Of a stretch of 64,000 nt of DNA, positions 49,731-62,737 are shown piece after piece (position 1 is the stretch's first letter; each line of letters begins with the position of its first letter). This stretch comes from Lumnitzera littorea (Eukaryota > Streptophyta > Magnoliopsida > Myrtales > Combretaceae): contig JAMXBB010000009.1 in assembly GCA_024138015.1 (NCBI GenBank), positions 87,376,685 to 87,440,684 on the forward strand, written 5' to 3'. The position numbers and the translations under genes are program-made. The notes under the pieces were generated by a model that was not told where the DNA came from, did no database searches, and worked only from the letters and a program-made list of their open reading frames with translations.

Positions 49731-51430
49731 ATGGAAAGGTAAGCTATAAATAGGTCACCACTCTTAATCGGGAAGAATTATCTTTATTGGAAATGTAGGA
49801 TGGCTTTATTCTTAAATGTACAAAATAGATTGTTGTGACAAATAGTAGAGAAAGATCCATTCAAGATAGAAGGCAAAGAAGAAAATAATTGCATTGATAA
49901 TGATTAAAAATTACTTGACCTAAATCAAGTTGCTATGAACATCTTACATTATACCATAAATGAAAATGACTTCAATAAAGTATATACATATAAAAGTGAT
50001 AAGAAAATATGGGATAAACTACAAAGTACATATGAAGGAATTAGTAGAGTAAAGGATACAAAGATAAGCTAGTTATGTAGATCATTTGAAAATTTTAGAA
50101 TGGATCAAAATGAAACAATTGATGAGATGCATAATAGATTTATTAATATCATCAATCCCTTAAGTGTCCTCAAAAAGACATTTACTAATCTTGAAATAAA
50201 TTCTAAAATTCTTAGGTTATTGCCAAGAGATTGGAAAGCCAAGAGAATCACAATCAAGGAAGCCTATGATCTAAATGCAATGCCAAATGAGTAACTTCTT
50301 AAAACCCTTAAGACTCACGAGATAGTTAAGAGATAAGGAAAAAAATCCAAGAAAAAAACAATTGCTTTGAAAGCAATTAAAGAGAGCTCTAATAGTGATG
50401 AAAGTGAGGGTAATGAAGATGTAGCTGTGATCACAAAAAATTGCAAAAAAAATTTATGAAGTTCAATAGGAAATTAGTGAAGGATAAGGATGGAGATACA
50501 TCTCGGTCTAGAAGAGAGAAAAAGGGAGTAATTAAGTGTTACAATTGCTAAAAATTGGGTCATATTCAACAATATTACCTAAATATTAAGAAAATCGAGA
50601 AATGAACAAAGAAATAGGCTATGGTGGCAACTTGGAGTAATGGCAACTCAAGCGACTTGGATGGGGAAATGTGTTATATGGCCATAGATAATGAGGTATG
50701 TTTTACTTCTAATGATTCTTTATTTGATGAGCTTAAAAATATGTATAATAAGTTACTTAAAGAATTTATTAAGGTTTAAAAGAAGAATAAGATGATGAAA
50801 CAAATAATGATTAAAATCGGAAATGAATTTGATGTGTTTAGAAATGAATATAATAAAGTGAATAACACCAATGAAAGCTTAGAGGAGGCCAATGAGTACT
50901 TACGATTAGAAGTTGATAAATTAAATAAAAATAATGAAGAATTAAATCTTAAGAATGAGGAGTTAACTAAGGAGAATGATCGATTAAAAGAAAAATGTAA
51001 TTTTCTTAAAATAAAAGTTGAAAGCATAAAAAATGAGGATAGTATGGTTAGTAAGCTAGGAGAGCTTCAAATTGAAAATGTTATCTTGAAGTTTAGTCTT
51101 AACGATTCAAAACAAACTATAGCTAAGTTCGTGAATAGAGAGAGAAATTTAGAAAAACTCCTTGGCCAACAAAGGTAAGGATTAAACAAGATTGAAATTG
51201 GCTATAATAAGGAAAATATTTACAAGTTTTACAAAAGTTACTTTGTAAAAGTGACAATCAAGACTTGTAATTATTGTGGTAGATATGATCATATTACACA
51301 TACGTATGCAATATGTCACAATACCAATTTGAATTATAAAGGTAAAATGGTTTGAGTTCCAAAAGGGCAAGTATATAGCATTGCTACTAACTACAAATGA
51401 TCCAAACTCACATCGGTATCAAAAAAGTAA
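49731..51430 (+). pseudogene. Ty1/copia gag relic, Sirevirus-like
   Basis: The capsid-like protein of a copia element. From the ATG at 49731: a YLYWKCRMALFL box, then the UBN2-type gag core with DEMHNRFINIINPLSVLKKT and KILRLLPRDWKAK, then a Lys-rich linker. A CCHC knuckle near 50537 follows, in which the first cysteines and His remain but the last Cys is Tyr. A long coiled coil (50792-51178, the longest open stretch) and a second knuckle near 51268, also with a Tyr substitution, complete it. Several stops and a frameshift kill it. The extended coiled coil with two knuckles is typical of Sireviruses. No protease, integrase or reverse transcriptase follows. Confidence 0.85.
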
Positions 51431-53431
51431 TTACATGTTTTTGTAGGAATTCTAAGTGGGAGTAACTCAAGAAACTCGAATGGAGAATACTTAAAGAAAT
51501 TCAAAATGCCTCCAACATGGTATTTGATTCAAAAAACTCATTTAAGTAGTCTTTGTACAATAACTAACATATTTTGTGTATACTTGAAATTCTCTATATT
51601 TGCTTAGACTTCCTTATGCACATTTTAGCTATCTATCGATTTCAATGACAACTATAAGTTCCTACATGTTTAAATATGCTAATGTTTCATGCTTTGATTG
51701 TTGACTTGATTTGATTATGAATGTATAGTTGATGTATCCTCAACTACATTTGAGTTCAAATAAACATTTAGAGACTCAATAAGTGTTTTTGCAATTGCTT
51801 GCTCTGCAAGATGTACTTAAACTCTCATCATGTCATAATATGCATTTACAACTAGCTTGGAAGCTTAAATTGTAAATATCATATATTTTGTGCACATTTG
51901 AAGTCACTCATGTATATTTAGGATCATATATGCATAATTTTGCCATGCCGTGCCGAAAAACTAGTTCATATGTATTCAACTCCATCTATAGATTGTGGTT
52001 GAGTGATTGATTTGACTTATTTTTTATTTTTGGCAAATTTGACTCCCATAGACCCAATTTAATCTCTTATTATTATTTGGAAAGTCATGTGGTCATTTTG
52101 TCCATTTGCATACCATATGTTTTGATCATGCCACTCTTGTATTTATAGGTACTATTGAAACCTATTACAGTATCAAATTATCATGAACTTAATTTAGTAT
52201 GTATGTGTGACATTAAATTCAATTTGTATTCAATAGTTGATTTTGATGATTTTAAGTAGTGATTTTAGAACTTTTGAATCCTTGTTGCTATATTTTCCTT
52301 CCAACATTGCTTAAAGTATTTATTTGTCATAACTAAGTCTCATTGCTCAAAATTGGTCATTCGTGCATTTACATGGCTTAATAATAAACTTTCTAGCAAC
52401 TAATGACTTAATTTTGTTAAATCTTGCTAATATTGCTGAGATACAAACTCTTCACATTCAATTGGATCTAAGGAACATGCTCATACAGATTTCATACATA
52501 AAACATGGCGTTTAACATGTTTTGGGCACATTAATGTCGTTCATGCTTATCTAAGTTCACATAATCGTACATTGGTTTCTATGCCCAAAACTGAGCTCCA
52601 TATGTTTATTTTTATCCATAAATCATGTTTGAGTAGTCAATCTAACTTGATCTCAATTTTGTGCAAATTCGACATCTCTAAACCCTTATTAGGAACTAAG
52701 TGCTATTTGGAATATCTAATGCATATTTATGCCCATATGGATGTTGCTTGGTTTGATCATGCATCTTTTATGCTTTTTGATATCCTTCAAACATATTTGA
52801 AGTATAAACTTGTCTTAAATTTGAAGAAGTATCCCTACTTACTTTGTAGCTCCACCCATGCTTAACATATAATCTTAAGAAACTTAAGTAGTGATTTTAC
52901 AATTTATAGAGCTTTAAAGCTATACTTTGTTCCGATTATACTCAAACATGTATTTGAAATTTGCTTTAAGTGTTAGTGTGTAAAAACTTAATGCCTATGC
53001 ACATAACTTGCTTATGCATGCACACTTTCACTTAGTCATGAACTACATAGCTTTTAAGATTTGATTTGGTTGTTCAAACTTAAGTTTTTCAAGTCATAAC
53101 GGACTCAAATAAACTTGCTTAAAGTATTGGAACACTCATTAAATTAATCAAAATAAACTTGAGTTGGCAACTTGGATAAATGGAATGAAAATAACCAAGT
53201 TTTTGCAAAATTGCCGAATACCAGCATGACGGTATTCTTCTTACTGGCATGACTGTATACTAAAGTACCTATACTTTGCTAAGAATATAGGTATCGGCAT
53301 GATGGCACTACTCACTACCATCATGACGGTATATTCTTCTAAATAAGCACTTGGACTCAGTTTTGTTCAAGGTACTATCATGGCTATACCCTCTTTTGCT
53401 GTCATGCAAGTATACCAAATTTCAAGTGATC
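51431..53431. repeat. Diverged tandem repeats of about 625 bp after copia gag
   Basis: The block 51957-52140 matches 52583-52775: AAAACTAGTTCATATG against AAAACTGAGCTCCATATG, then GCAAATT(T/C)GAC, then TTTGATCATGC. This shows at least two units with a period of about 626 bp. The end of the region (53216-53400) has CATGACGGTAT-type phrases like those in the copia LTR near 48915. The frame at 52572-52865 is part of a repeat, not a recognised gene. Confidence 0.55.
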
Positions 53432-56400
53432 CTCTATGGCAACCCTAATAAGGGCCTAGTAGTATTGCCTAAAATTTCCATATCACGTGTGCACCCATGA
53501 TAAGAAAATCGCCTTGCAAGTCAGAGATTGCAATACTCTAAATAGTTGTTTGCTAGAGTCTTCAATTTTAATTTATTGACTCATTATATAATATATATAA
53601 TTATGGATATCCAATTTTTCTACAATTCCTCAGAACCGCAGAGAATCGGTATCCCTTACCAAAATAGTGAAATAAGATAGACAATTCTAGGAAATTCTGA
53701 ACTTACTAAATATACTAAACTTAATTGAGACATTAGTCACTTTTTCGGAGTATTCCGAATTAACTACACAAGCCTTTTCATCATACTGATTCAATGGTAG
53801 TACTCTGCATTCGATTCCTATCTCGTTTCCTAACTATCGATCAACCTGCAAGGAAAAGAACTGTTGGGGTGTAAGCTTACGCTTAGTGAGATAATTACCC
53901 TCGTCAATACCACATAGCAGAAATTTATTATATGCACAATCATATGAATGCATGAACAATTAGTATGCCAAAAATGCATGCAGTGACCTAGGAACTGCAT
54001 ACGACTCAGAATTACGCCCCCTGAAGTCGGGGTTTGGAGATAATTAACCGACCCAAACCAAAATCTGGGTTCTAGACCTTGGGTTTTATTTCATTTGCAC
54101 TATCGTGCTCATACCAAAATAAAACTCTACATATATATATACTTCCTTTACCAAAATCAAATCATATCTTTTAAAATCCCAAGTCTAGCGGTGTAGTGGC
54201 CCCCGCAGTCCACAAACACACGCCCTAAGCAGAAGCCACAAGACTTGGCCTCTCGTCGACGGTTGGCGTCTCCCGGCGCCTAATAAGCCCATAAGCTTAG
54301 GTCAGAGACTCAATATATATATGATGGCATAGCTAGTGCCCAATCTTGCAGGAAACTCGTATTCCTGTGAGTCCCCTCCCATCTTCTGCGTGAAGCGGCA
54401 GTCGGTGTTATCCGTATGCAATATGGGGAATGCATGATTCATTTTGAGTTCTTAATCGTACAAGTGATTAACTTGATTTTTAGAGTGACCAAACAATTTC
54501 ATTCCATACAATTCACATATATATATGCATTACAAGCAATTCCCATTATTATATATAATTAAGAAAAATCATCACATTCATCCATAAATTCAAACACATG
54601 CATCTCCCATATCCCATAAGCATCCAAATTTATATATATAGTTTAGGTGCATCTATTCTACAAGCACAATCAAGTAAAGAGTCATCGGGAATTTACTCAC
54701 TCTGCCATGTGGTTCAATCAAAATAGTCTGGAGGCAAGTCATCTCCGTAAACAGTGTCCCCTGGTCATTGAAATAATTTTTATAAGGAATTGAAACAAAC
54801 TTAAGAAACTATGTAAGTTTTTCTTAAGTTATATTCTTAACTAGTTTTCGTAATTTTTCCCGGTTTTTACCTAAAGTTCAATCGCGTATAACTTTTTCGT
54901 TTTAAATCCGATTTTTATGATCTTATAGTCAATATTCATCGTTTTCGAGTGTACTTTAATATGGTAAGGTTAGATTTTCGAAATGAGGTATATAATTCTG
55001 TCCATGGGTCAGAACAGTAGCGTTCCTCATGTGTTGGAATGTTTTTGGGCCTTGTTTGGTAATTGGGCTTTTTAATAACTTAAGAAATTCTTTGGGCTTA
55101 GTCTTTAGATTTTATCCTAAGCTTAAAATACTCCTTGAGATCAGATTTACAACTTTGATTTATAGTCTTAAGGCTAACAACCACTTCTTGGGCCTTTTAG
55201 TGGGCTTAAGTTATCAAATGGGCTTGTTTTTGGTTCAAACTAAAGTTAATGACTTTGGTGGGCTTATGGGGCCTTAGGTGGATTTCTTATGGGCTTCAAA
55301 ACAACTTCTCTTGGTACTTTAAGTTGCTGGTCAGATTTTTTTTGAAGGCCCATCTTAAAGTTCTAAGCTTGTTTTGAGAGTTTTAGGCCCGGTTTTGAGT
55401 TTTAGGCTTTGTATGCTAATCATACTTGCTTTGGTTAATCTTTTCACTTTGTTCTTTCACGTTTATCATATTTTTAGGCCTCATTTACCCACGTTCCAGA
55501 TCTGTTCATATTGGTCCTAAGGGGTCCTTACTTGGTTTTTCAACTTGTTTCATCATTTCCTTAAATGTAGGTGGTAGATTATGCACTTAACTACTTGTGT
55601 ATAATTCTTAACTTAAGTTTCCTTCCATTAAATGATCCTTTAACTCATGCTCCACATAAAGAAATAAAAGATCTAATACTTCATAAAACCTCCATATCAT
55701 AGCTCATGTCATACAAAGTTGATTTTTTCATAAAACTTCATGTGATGGATTTTTCCTTAACTTAAGTCTAGATTTGAGCATGTTTAACTTAATGGAAACA
55801 AAATCAACATTCAATTGATCATGGAACCTTCACGTCCAGCATGCTTACCCTCCATTAAAGTTCTCATTTCAAGATTTCCTTAGCTTAAAATCTTCCATTC
55901 AAAGCATTAAACAAATGTCCATACAAAACACCAACTTTACATGCTCATATTTCAACTTCATGTAATGGTTTTAGGGTTTGTTTCTTAAAACGAATTTTTG
56001 TGCTATAACAACTCAAACCTTACTCATATCTTCAAGAAATCCAAGTCTTCTAACATAAATATTAATCCACACATCACAAGAATCACTTACTCGTCCTTAA
56101 TGCAAAGTTTGGTGGTTGTGCACTAAGGTTCCTCTTAAGCCTTTAACTTTGCTTCCTCCTTTTTGCTTACCTTTTGAAACCCGAATCCTTTGGTCTTTTG
56201 GAAAGGGGTTTATGGAAGATTCTAATGGTCTTAGATGATCTTAAATGATGAAAGAAAATGGCACATGAGCAAAGAAAAAAATGCCGTGAGTTGAAGCTTC
56301 AAAATGGAACAAAATGGATTTTGTGGGGTAAAGTTGTTTCCCCTTTTTATGTTTGTTTCTAAAGAGAGAAAGATGAAGTGAAAGTGAAATTGAAAGGGAG

Positions 56401-57262
56401 AGAAATGGTGAAGAGTGTGGCCGGTTGGAAATGAAGAGAGAAGGAGTGTTTAAATGTCTTGGAAGTGTTGTCTTAAAGCTTACAAAAAGTCAACAATTGC
56501 AACTCTTGATGATGTAAGCATTAAGGGGTGAATAGTGATGTGTAAGAGAAAGTGATTGATGCTTGAAAGACAAGAGTATGGCCCCCCATTCCTCCTTGTT
56601 TAAATCTGCCATTGGAAGTCTTTTTATGCCATGGAGTGGTCTTGTCACCTTTATTAAAGTTAAGCTCATGATTTCTTGTGAAAATTTGTCTATATGTAGT
56701 ATAAGTGAAGAGGTGATAAGGAAATTGTCTTATCACTAGATTTTGATAAGCTATCAATTGATAAATGATTCTAACTCTTAATTAATAAGTTATCTAAGGT
56801 GATTAGTTGGTCTAATTATTTATATGTAAGGCTTATGCATGAATTGTTTTAGGATTTTTATTTTACATTGTTTTGTGATTTATGATTTGATTTTTGTAGA
56901 ATTGTGAAATTTTCTAAAGTTGAATGGAATTATTCAAATTAAATTATCGATTAATTATTTAGGGTTAAAATTCCTTAATGGTTTTAAGGTTTAGGGTTTT
57001 AAGTAGCTTTAGAGCTCGCAGTTCTTCAAGCTCGGGTTTTATCAACAATTGGCTTTTGAATTGACAATTGGCTTTTAAATTGTAAAAATTTAATTTGTTC
57101 CTAAATATAAACTTAAGTTTTTGGTTTGGTTGATCTTTGGGAACATTCTGAAGGTACTCTTAATCAAGTCTTAGGCCTACTAAAAGTAGGGTTTACATCC
57201 TCTCTCAAAACCATTGATCTTTCTCTCTCTTCTCTTCTATTCCCAAATCATCCTCTTCACTT
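53432..57262 (-). mobile_element. Large LTR-type repeat, family C
   Basis: It starts TGGCAACCCTAATAAGG at 53432, and a diverged second start, TGTGACCCTATAAGAAG, occurs at 57263. Shared phrases follow in both: ATATCACGTGTG, then ATGGATATCCAAT, then GAATCGGTATCCC, then AGTATGCCAAA. A GC-richer island (54180-54420) and a long stretch with many GGGCTT phrases (55040-55420) are included. On the minus strand it has GTAAGCTTACACCCC and TTGCAGGTTGATC phrases typical of chromovirus LTRs. No coding sequence. Confidence 0.5.
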
Positions 57263-57915
57263 GTTGTGACCCTATAAGAAGCTTAGTAAGATTGTCTAAA
57301 ATTTTCATATCACGTGTGTACCTATAATATGAAAACCATCTTATAAGTCAGAGGTTACAAGACTCTAAATAATTTATTACTATGGTTTTTGATTTTTTTT
57401 TTAATTAACATATTGTAAAATGTAAATAGCTATGGATATCCAATATTCCACAATTCCTCATAATCGCAAAGAATCGGTATCCCGTACCAAATGATAAGAT
57501 CAAGAAATAAAGACTTAAATTTAAACTTATTGAAGTTATAAAATCTAAATATATAAGTAGTATTGACATTTAAAGTCTCAAATGAGTTATACAATCTTTC
57601 TCTAATTCTAACCTCTAAAACATCTCAATACTTGTACTCAATGTTCAGCTCTTAACCTATCATCGATTATCTATCAACTTGCAAAAGAAAAACTATTGGA
57701 GAGTAAGCTATAAGAGCTTAATGAGATATCCCTCCTACTATACCATCAAGCAAGTTATCAAACAGTTAAAGAACAGAAATATGAATGTATGAATAAATAG
57801 TATGCCAAACAATATATGTAGTTGACTAGTGCTGTATATAACATTGGATTTAATGCTTTTCGAAACAAGGGTTGGAGATACATTAGCACAAATCACAACC
57901 GAGTAAAACAGGTTT
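57263..57915 (-). mobile_element. Family C LTR, second copy, cut by the Tat-like element
   Basis: Diverged copy of 53432-54050 for about 620 bp. Similarity stops where the TGTTGATAG terminus of a gypsy LTR begins at 57916, so the rest of this copy should lie beyond that element, outside the window. Confidence 0.55.
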
Positions 57916-58388
57916 TGTTGATAGTTAGTTTTTGCTTATCTAACATACTCGTTCATTCGGCCACCAATATGTCGGGTAGTCGACTCTCTTAGCATACCAC
58001 TGGATAGATGACACACGGCATTTCAACCAAGTAAAATAAATCTGTTCTTAGTTTGAATTAAAGTCCATGGCGCAAATGGTTATCATAAGTATGGTTATAT
58101 TACATAACTGCCTGCTCTCCTTATATATCAAAGGAGATGTCAAATCAAGAAACTTCTATGTGTCTTAACAGTTATTCCGGCAACTGCCTTAGACACTACA
58201 ACCACCTATAACTATTAGAAAGAAACTTTGTAATAGCTCTTTGACACTTTTTACTTACATACTTTCCTTATAAAGTCACCCTACTAACTTAAGTATTGGA
58301 GTAGTCGCATCGGACTGGCCCCAATACCAAGCATTTCATTTTTTTTTTTTTGCAAGATTTTCCCTCATCCCAAAATTCACCAACAACA
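57916..58388 (+). mobile_element. 5' LTR of a Tat-like gypsy element
   Basis: It starts TGTTGATAGTTAGTTTTTGC and ends CACCAACAACA, directly followed by a TTTGGCGC primer-binding sequence. Its length is 473 bp. The left boundary coincides with the loss of family C similarity. The 3' LTR is outside the window, so the target duplication cannot be checked. Confidence 0.65.
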
Positions 58389-58390
58389 TT

Positions 58391-58403
58391 TGGCGCTATC
58401 TGT
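58391..58403 (+). other. Primer-binding site of the Tat-like element
   Basis: TGGCGCTATCTGT matches the TGGCGCC-type primer-binding sites of plant Tat/Athila gypsy elements and sits two to three bases after the LTR. Confidence 0.7.
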
Positions 58404-58438
58404 TTTTCTCTAAACACGACCACATAACTAGAATTAGG

Positions 58439-59142
58439 ATGACCAGAAGTGTAGGTGCTGTACTTCCTCCCAACACCTTAAAGGGGGGAGTCGACATGCT
58501 AATGAGCAATGACTAGTTCGACTTGAGCAACTTTGTCTCGACTTAGCCAAGGAAAATTTTGAGTTAAATAAAAAACACAAACAAGTCTTAGACCTTCTTC
58601 ATAAAAGTGTTCATTCGACTTAGAATAAAGAGCAGCGATCATGATGCCAATAGTATCGATAATTCAATTTATTCACCTGAATTATCGAAAAAGTAAGCTG
58701 AGGTTATAGTAAGACCCTCGGCTTCTACTTTCAAGAAGATTAATAAAGACAAGCAACTACAACAGGTTCATCATGCGGGACCCTCGAATGTTAGTATCCC
58801 TATTATAGCAACCAAGCAATTCCAAATCAAGAAAAGTCCTTTTGTCCTAGAGATTTTAGAAGAAGTGATACCTCAGTACATTAAGCTGCCCTAGTTTGAA
58901 ACTTATGATGGGACGAAGGACCCCAAAGACCACCTGGAGTATTGCCGTACACTGGCCAAGTTGCATGGTTTGAGCAACGCGGTGGCTTGTCAAGCTTTTC
59001 CCTCAACTTTGAGGAACATAACCAACACATGGTTCAAACATTTAAAACCAAATACCATTTTATGTTTTGATGAACTAGCAGAAGTGTTCCTTCAACACTT
59101 CCTTGCTAGCAAACCTTCTTTTAAGGACTCTTCAATCCTTAA
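58439..59142 (+). pseudogene. Tat-like gypsy gag, first part
   Basis: It starts at the ATG at 58439 (MTRSVGAV). After a spacer it shows the gag core: FETYDGTKDPKDHLEYCRTL, then a LHGLSNAVACQAFPSTL segment, then TWFKHLKPNTI, then FDELAEVFLQHFLASKP. A few stops interrupt it. At 59142 the frame is cut by a solo LTR and resumes at 61717, one target duplication later, in the same frame. Confidence 0.88.
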
Positions 59143-61711
59143 TGTAAGCTCTATAACTAGTTACTCGGGGTTCTGATTGAGCCTAAATTATAAAGTAAAG
59201 CTAAAAATATTAGTAAAAATGATCTCGTAAGTTCAAATTTAAGAAAATAAATAATAAAATAAAATAATATAAAATTTTTAAATTTTAAGTATATAACTCG
59301 TTATTTATCAAAAATGTGTAAAATGCATTCCGATAACTAACGAATCGTTAGAGATAAATTATATGTATTCTAAAAATCATAAAATAACTTAAATAATATT
59401 TAGGAATATTTATTTATACTATATATGAATTTACATGTAGGTAAAAATATGCATAATTACTTAAAATACGCGAAATGTGCTAAAATAATACTAAATAATT
59501 AAAGAAAATTCATAATTAATTAAGAAAAAAATAAAGAAAAATCAGAAAAAAAAGGAATGATCCAAATTTGGGTCGTGGCAGCTGGGGAAAATAAGAAAAA
59601 AATTAGCTAATTAAATTAGAACAACACAAAAGGCAAATTGGAAGAAGATAAGGCAATTGTCTAATCAAATTAATGCACAATAATTCCCCAAGATCTCTAT
59701 AAATAGTCCAAAATTTTTAGAAGCTCATTTTGATGTCAGGAAGCTTAGAAAATTAGAGAGAGGTGAAGTTGAGAGTAAATTAGGGTTTTACAAAAATTTA
59801 GCAAAAATCTATGCGGTTGGGGCTTCTAAAGAGAACCCAGACCCGACGAGTAGCTAGGAATAGACGGCCGCCACCACCACATGGTGGTGGTAGCACCCAG
59901 GTGGGCCGACACACCCATGGCCACCGACGATGGCTGAAGCCACCCAAATTGGTGAGTTCTATTTCTAACCTGATTTTGTGTAATTTTGTAAAAATAGTAA
60001 ATATTCTTAGAAAATTATGAATTTTGTTATTCTAAAATATTTTAGTATGTCATTTTTATGAAAAATATTATTTTGATGAAAATATGTCCCGTGATATATG
60101 GTCCTTAAGAAATTATGTAAAACCGATTATGTTTCGATTTAGAAATAAATGACCTTAGGAGTGTAGTTTTGAGCCTAAAATTTTTGTGTAGACTACTTAG
60201 ATGATATAGAATAATGCTATTAAGCCCGTTTTCAAAAATTAATTTTTAAAATTTTTAGATAATTTTTAGGCCTTAAAATGAGGCATAAAATGGGTAATTT
60301 AGGATTAATTAAGTAATTAAATAGTTAATTACTGATTTAGTGAATAATTATATGTTTTAGGATGTTGAAATTTGATGAAGTATGATACTTGTAGCATTTA
60401 GGGTGTTAGATGTAATTATTAGGCTAATTATGTAGTAAAGAAGTAATAGGGAAAAATAGTAAATTTTAAGTTAATTTTGTAAATTAGGGTAATTAGGTCT
60501 AAAATCTGATTTAGGATGAATTTAAACATTTTGAAATGATAATTGATGTTGGGAGATGATAATTAGAGTGATAGAAATATTGGATGTACATTATATATAT
60601 AATAAGTGATAGTACATAATATGCAATTATTTGAAATATAATAAATAGAAGATATTAGAATAAGAATTGATATTATATAAATAATAGGGATATATAATAA
60701 ATCTAATAGAAATCTTAAATTCATGTAATTATATGAAAAATGTAACAATTTCTCACATCAGGAGTAAATTCGGTACACTAATAAGGATTTAAGTGTACCG
60801 AATAGAATAAAATACTGATTAGGGGTAATTATGGTATTTAGGATATCTAGAAGTAATGTGATTAATTTTACATTATGAGTTGAAACGAGTTTCTAGGGTT
60901 CAGGTATAAAACAGTACTTTTAGGTTCGAACTAGAACCTAATTTAGAAATCGATGCGGAAACTGAACTTGAACGTAGCCCTAAATCCAGAATAATTGTAA
61001 AAGCTTTGAAAACCTAGATAACTGGACTTTTATGAAGTCAATGGTTCGAAGGTAGTCGCAGGAGGAGTGGTGTCTCCATTGCACAAGCCTGGGTTTGGTT
61101 GTGAGTTGTTGCATTAACAGCAACTCCTCAACCTGGATTAGAGCGGGCGCAATTTCTTTAATCTCATGACGGGCCGGACAACGTCATGCGATGGCATTTA
61201 CTTAAACATACATTTCACCAAATGATGTGGTTGATAACCTTGTTTGTATTTATGGTGTAGTTTTAAGTCCTCCATCCTAACTTATTGAGCTGTGGTTACT
61301 CACATCTATATAGATGTCGTTGTAGGTGCTGGCCAAGAAGCGGCTTACAACTATTCTAAAGTTAGCAACTGTTGGATCTTAGGGAGTGAGGAAAAACATT
61401 TGAAGAACAGATATATATTTTTAAGGTCTAAGCTCTTATCTTAAAATTTTTCATTTCTGAATAATGTATTAACTAGGAAATAGATTACAGTGAAACATTA
61501 ATTATAATAACTGAATTATAGTGTATCTATATATATTCTTACTTTCTTAGGTAAATGATTTATTTAAATTACGAACTGTTTACTTCAAAGCGGGACAGTC
61601 GTAGATGCCTTGTGTAGATCAGGTCTAGGATAATGGTTATAAGGCCAACTTCTATCTTAGAATGATTTACATTGTAGGGCTGTTACGAATCTGCCACTTC
61701 GGGGCATGACA
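59143..61711 (+). mobile_element. 2.57-kb solo LTR inserted in gypsy gag
   Basis: It starts TGTAAGCTC and ends CGGGGCATGACA, with perfect 5-bp duplications CTTAA at 59138-59142 and 61712-61716. Removing the insert and one CTTAA restores the gag frame. It carries a TATAAATA promoter box at 59698-59705 and a short GC-rich frame with a GGTGAGTTC donor-like end. No internal retrotransposon domain is present, so it is a solo LTR. The CTGCCACTTCGGGGCATGACA-type end is typical of Tekay/Del chromovirus LTRs. Confidence 0.9.
59698..59705 (+). promoter_or_regulatory. TATA box of the solo LTR
   Basis: TATAAATA in a TCTCTATAAATAGTCC context, about 555 bp into the LTR. It would mark the U3/R border. The GC-rich segment downstream (59811-59960) would be the transcript leader. 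Confidence 0.65.
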
Positions 61712-61716
61712 CTTAA

Positions 61717-62402
61717 CATCATCAAACATAAGTCCGATGAGTCAATCAGGGATTACTTAGCCAGATTTATGGCCGAGATGGTTCAAATCCCCAAGTTAGA
61801 TATGAGTGTAGCCCTCAATGCCATAATTGATGGAGTCAAGCCCCATGAAGACTTTTTCAAGTCTCTTGCAAAGAACAAGCCCAAAACTTTTGTTGTGTTT
61901 AAGGCTAAAGCCACCTCATACATCTATTAGGAAGATAACATAAAGACACGGCATAAGGCCAATCAGAGTAGAGGAGATAGAAAGAATGACAAGCAAAAAA
62001 GTGCAAAGGATAGACTCAGTACAAACAATGACCAAGGTTTAGATGCTAAAAGGAAGCGACCGAGGATTTTGACATACTCATCCCACACGCCTGTCAATCA
62101 TCCAATTTTGAACATTTTGATGGAAGTACATGGGTGAGAGGGCATCCTCCAATGGCTAGAAAGAATGAGAAGGAATCCCTCAAGAAGAAACTCTAACTAG
62201 TATTGTGATTTCCATCGTAACAAAGGTCACCGTACGGATGAGTGCATTTAACTCAAGAATGAAATTGAAGATGTGATCCAATGTAGGTATTAATGAAAAT
62301 TTCTAGTACATGATGTTGAAAGAATCGAAAGACTGTCTCAGAGGAGATGCGAGGAACAAGAGGATGACACTTGGCCAGCAGCAGTCGTGAAAGATACAAG
62401 GG
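61717..62402 (+). pseudogene. Tat-like gypsy gag, second part with knuckle remnant
   Basis: The gag core resumes: KHKSDESIRDYLARFMAEM, then ALNAIIDGVKPHEDFFKSLA, then a Lys-rich linker. A remnant of the nucleocapsid segment follows (YCDFHRNKGHRTDECI near 62205-62250), in which CX2H-type spacing typical of this group is visible. Stops are scattered. It leads into the protease region, from which it is separated by a MITE. Confidence 0.85.
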
Positions 62403-62410
62403 ATATTAAT

Positions 62411-62737
62411 TAGAGGTATGCAAATGGGTTAAACGGGTTAACCTGGCCCAGCCTACTTTAGCCCGCAGGTTAAATGTGCTGAGCTCATTTAGCCCGCTTT
62501 TTTAATAGGCTAAAAAATCTCGGCCCTAACCCATTTAAAAAATCAGTTAAATGGTCTGGCTTGCGAGCCAAAGGCATAAATAGGCCAACCCAAATTGGCC
62601 TACTTTAACTCGTGGGTTAAACGAGCCAAGCTCATTTGGCCCGCTTTTAAATAGGCCAAAAAATCTTAGCCCTAACCCTTTTTAAAAGTAGGTTAAATAG
62701 ATTGGCCTGCGAGTCAAAGCCTACTTGCACACCTTTA
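62411..62737. mobile_element. hAT-type MITE (327 bp)
   Basis: The terminal inverted repeats TAGAGGTATGCAAATGGG and, on the other strand from the right end, TAAAGGTGTGCAAGTAGG match at 14 of 18 positions. Flanks ATATTAAT (62403-62410) and ATGTTAAT (62738-62745) are an 8-bp duplication with one change, the hAT size. The inside is rich in GGCCCGC and GGGTTAAAC phrases and consists of two related halves. The sequence style (TGCAAATGGGTTAAACGGG) is that of a widespread plant hAT-derived MITE. No transposase is encoded. Confidence 0.88.

Noticed and set aside
52572..52865. 97-codon plus-strand frame
   Set aside because: It falls inside one unit of the diverged tandem repeats and is not open in the other unit.
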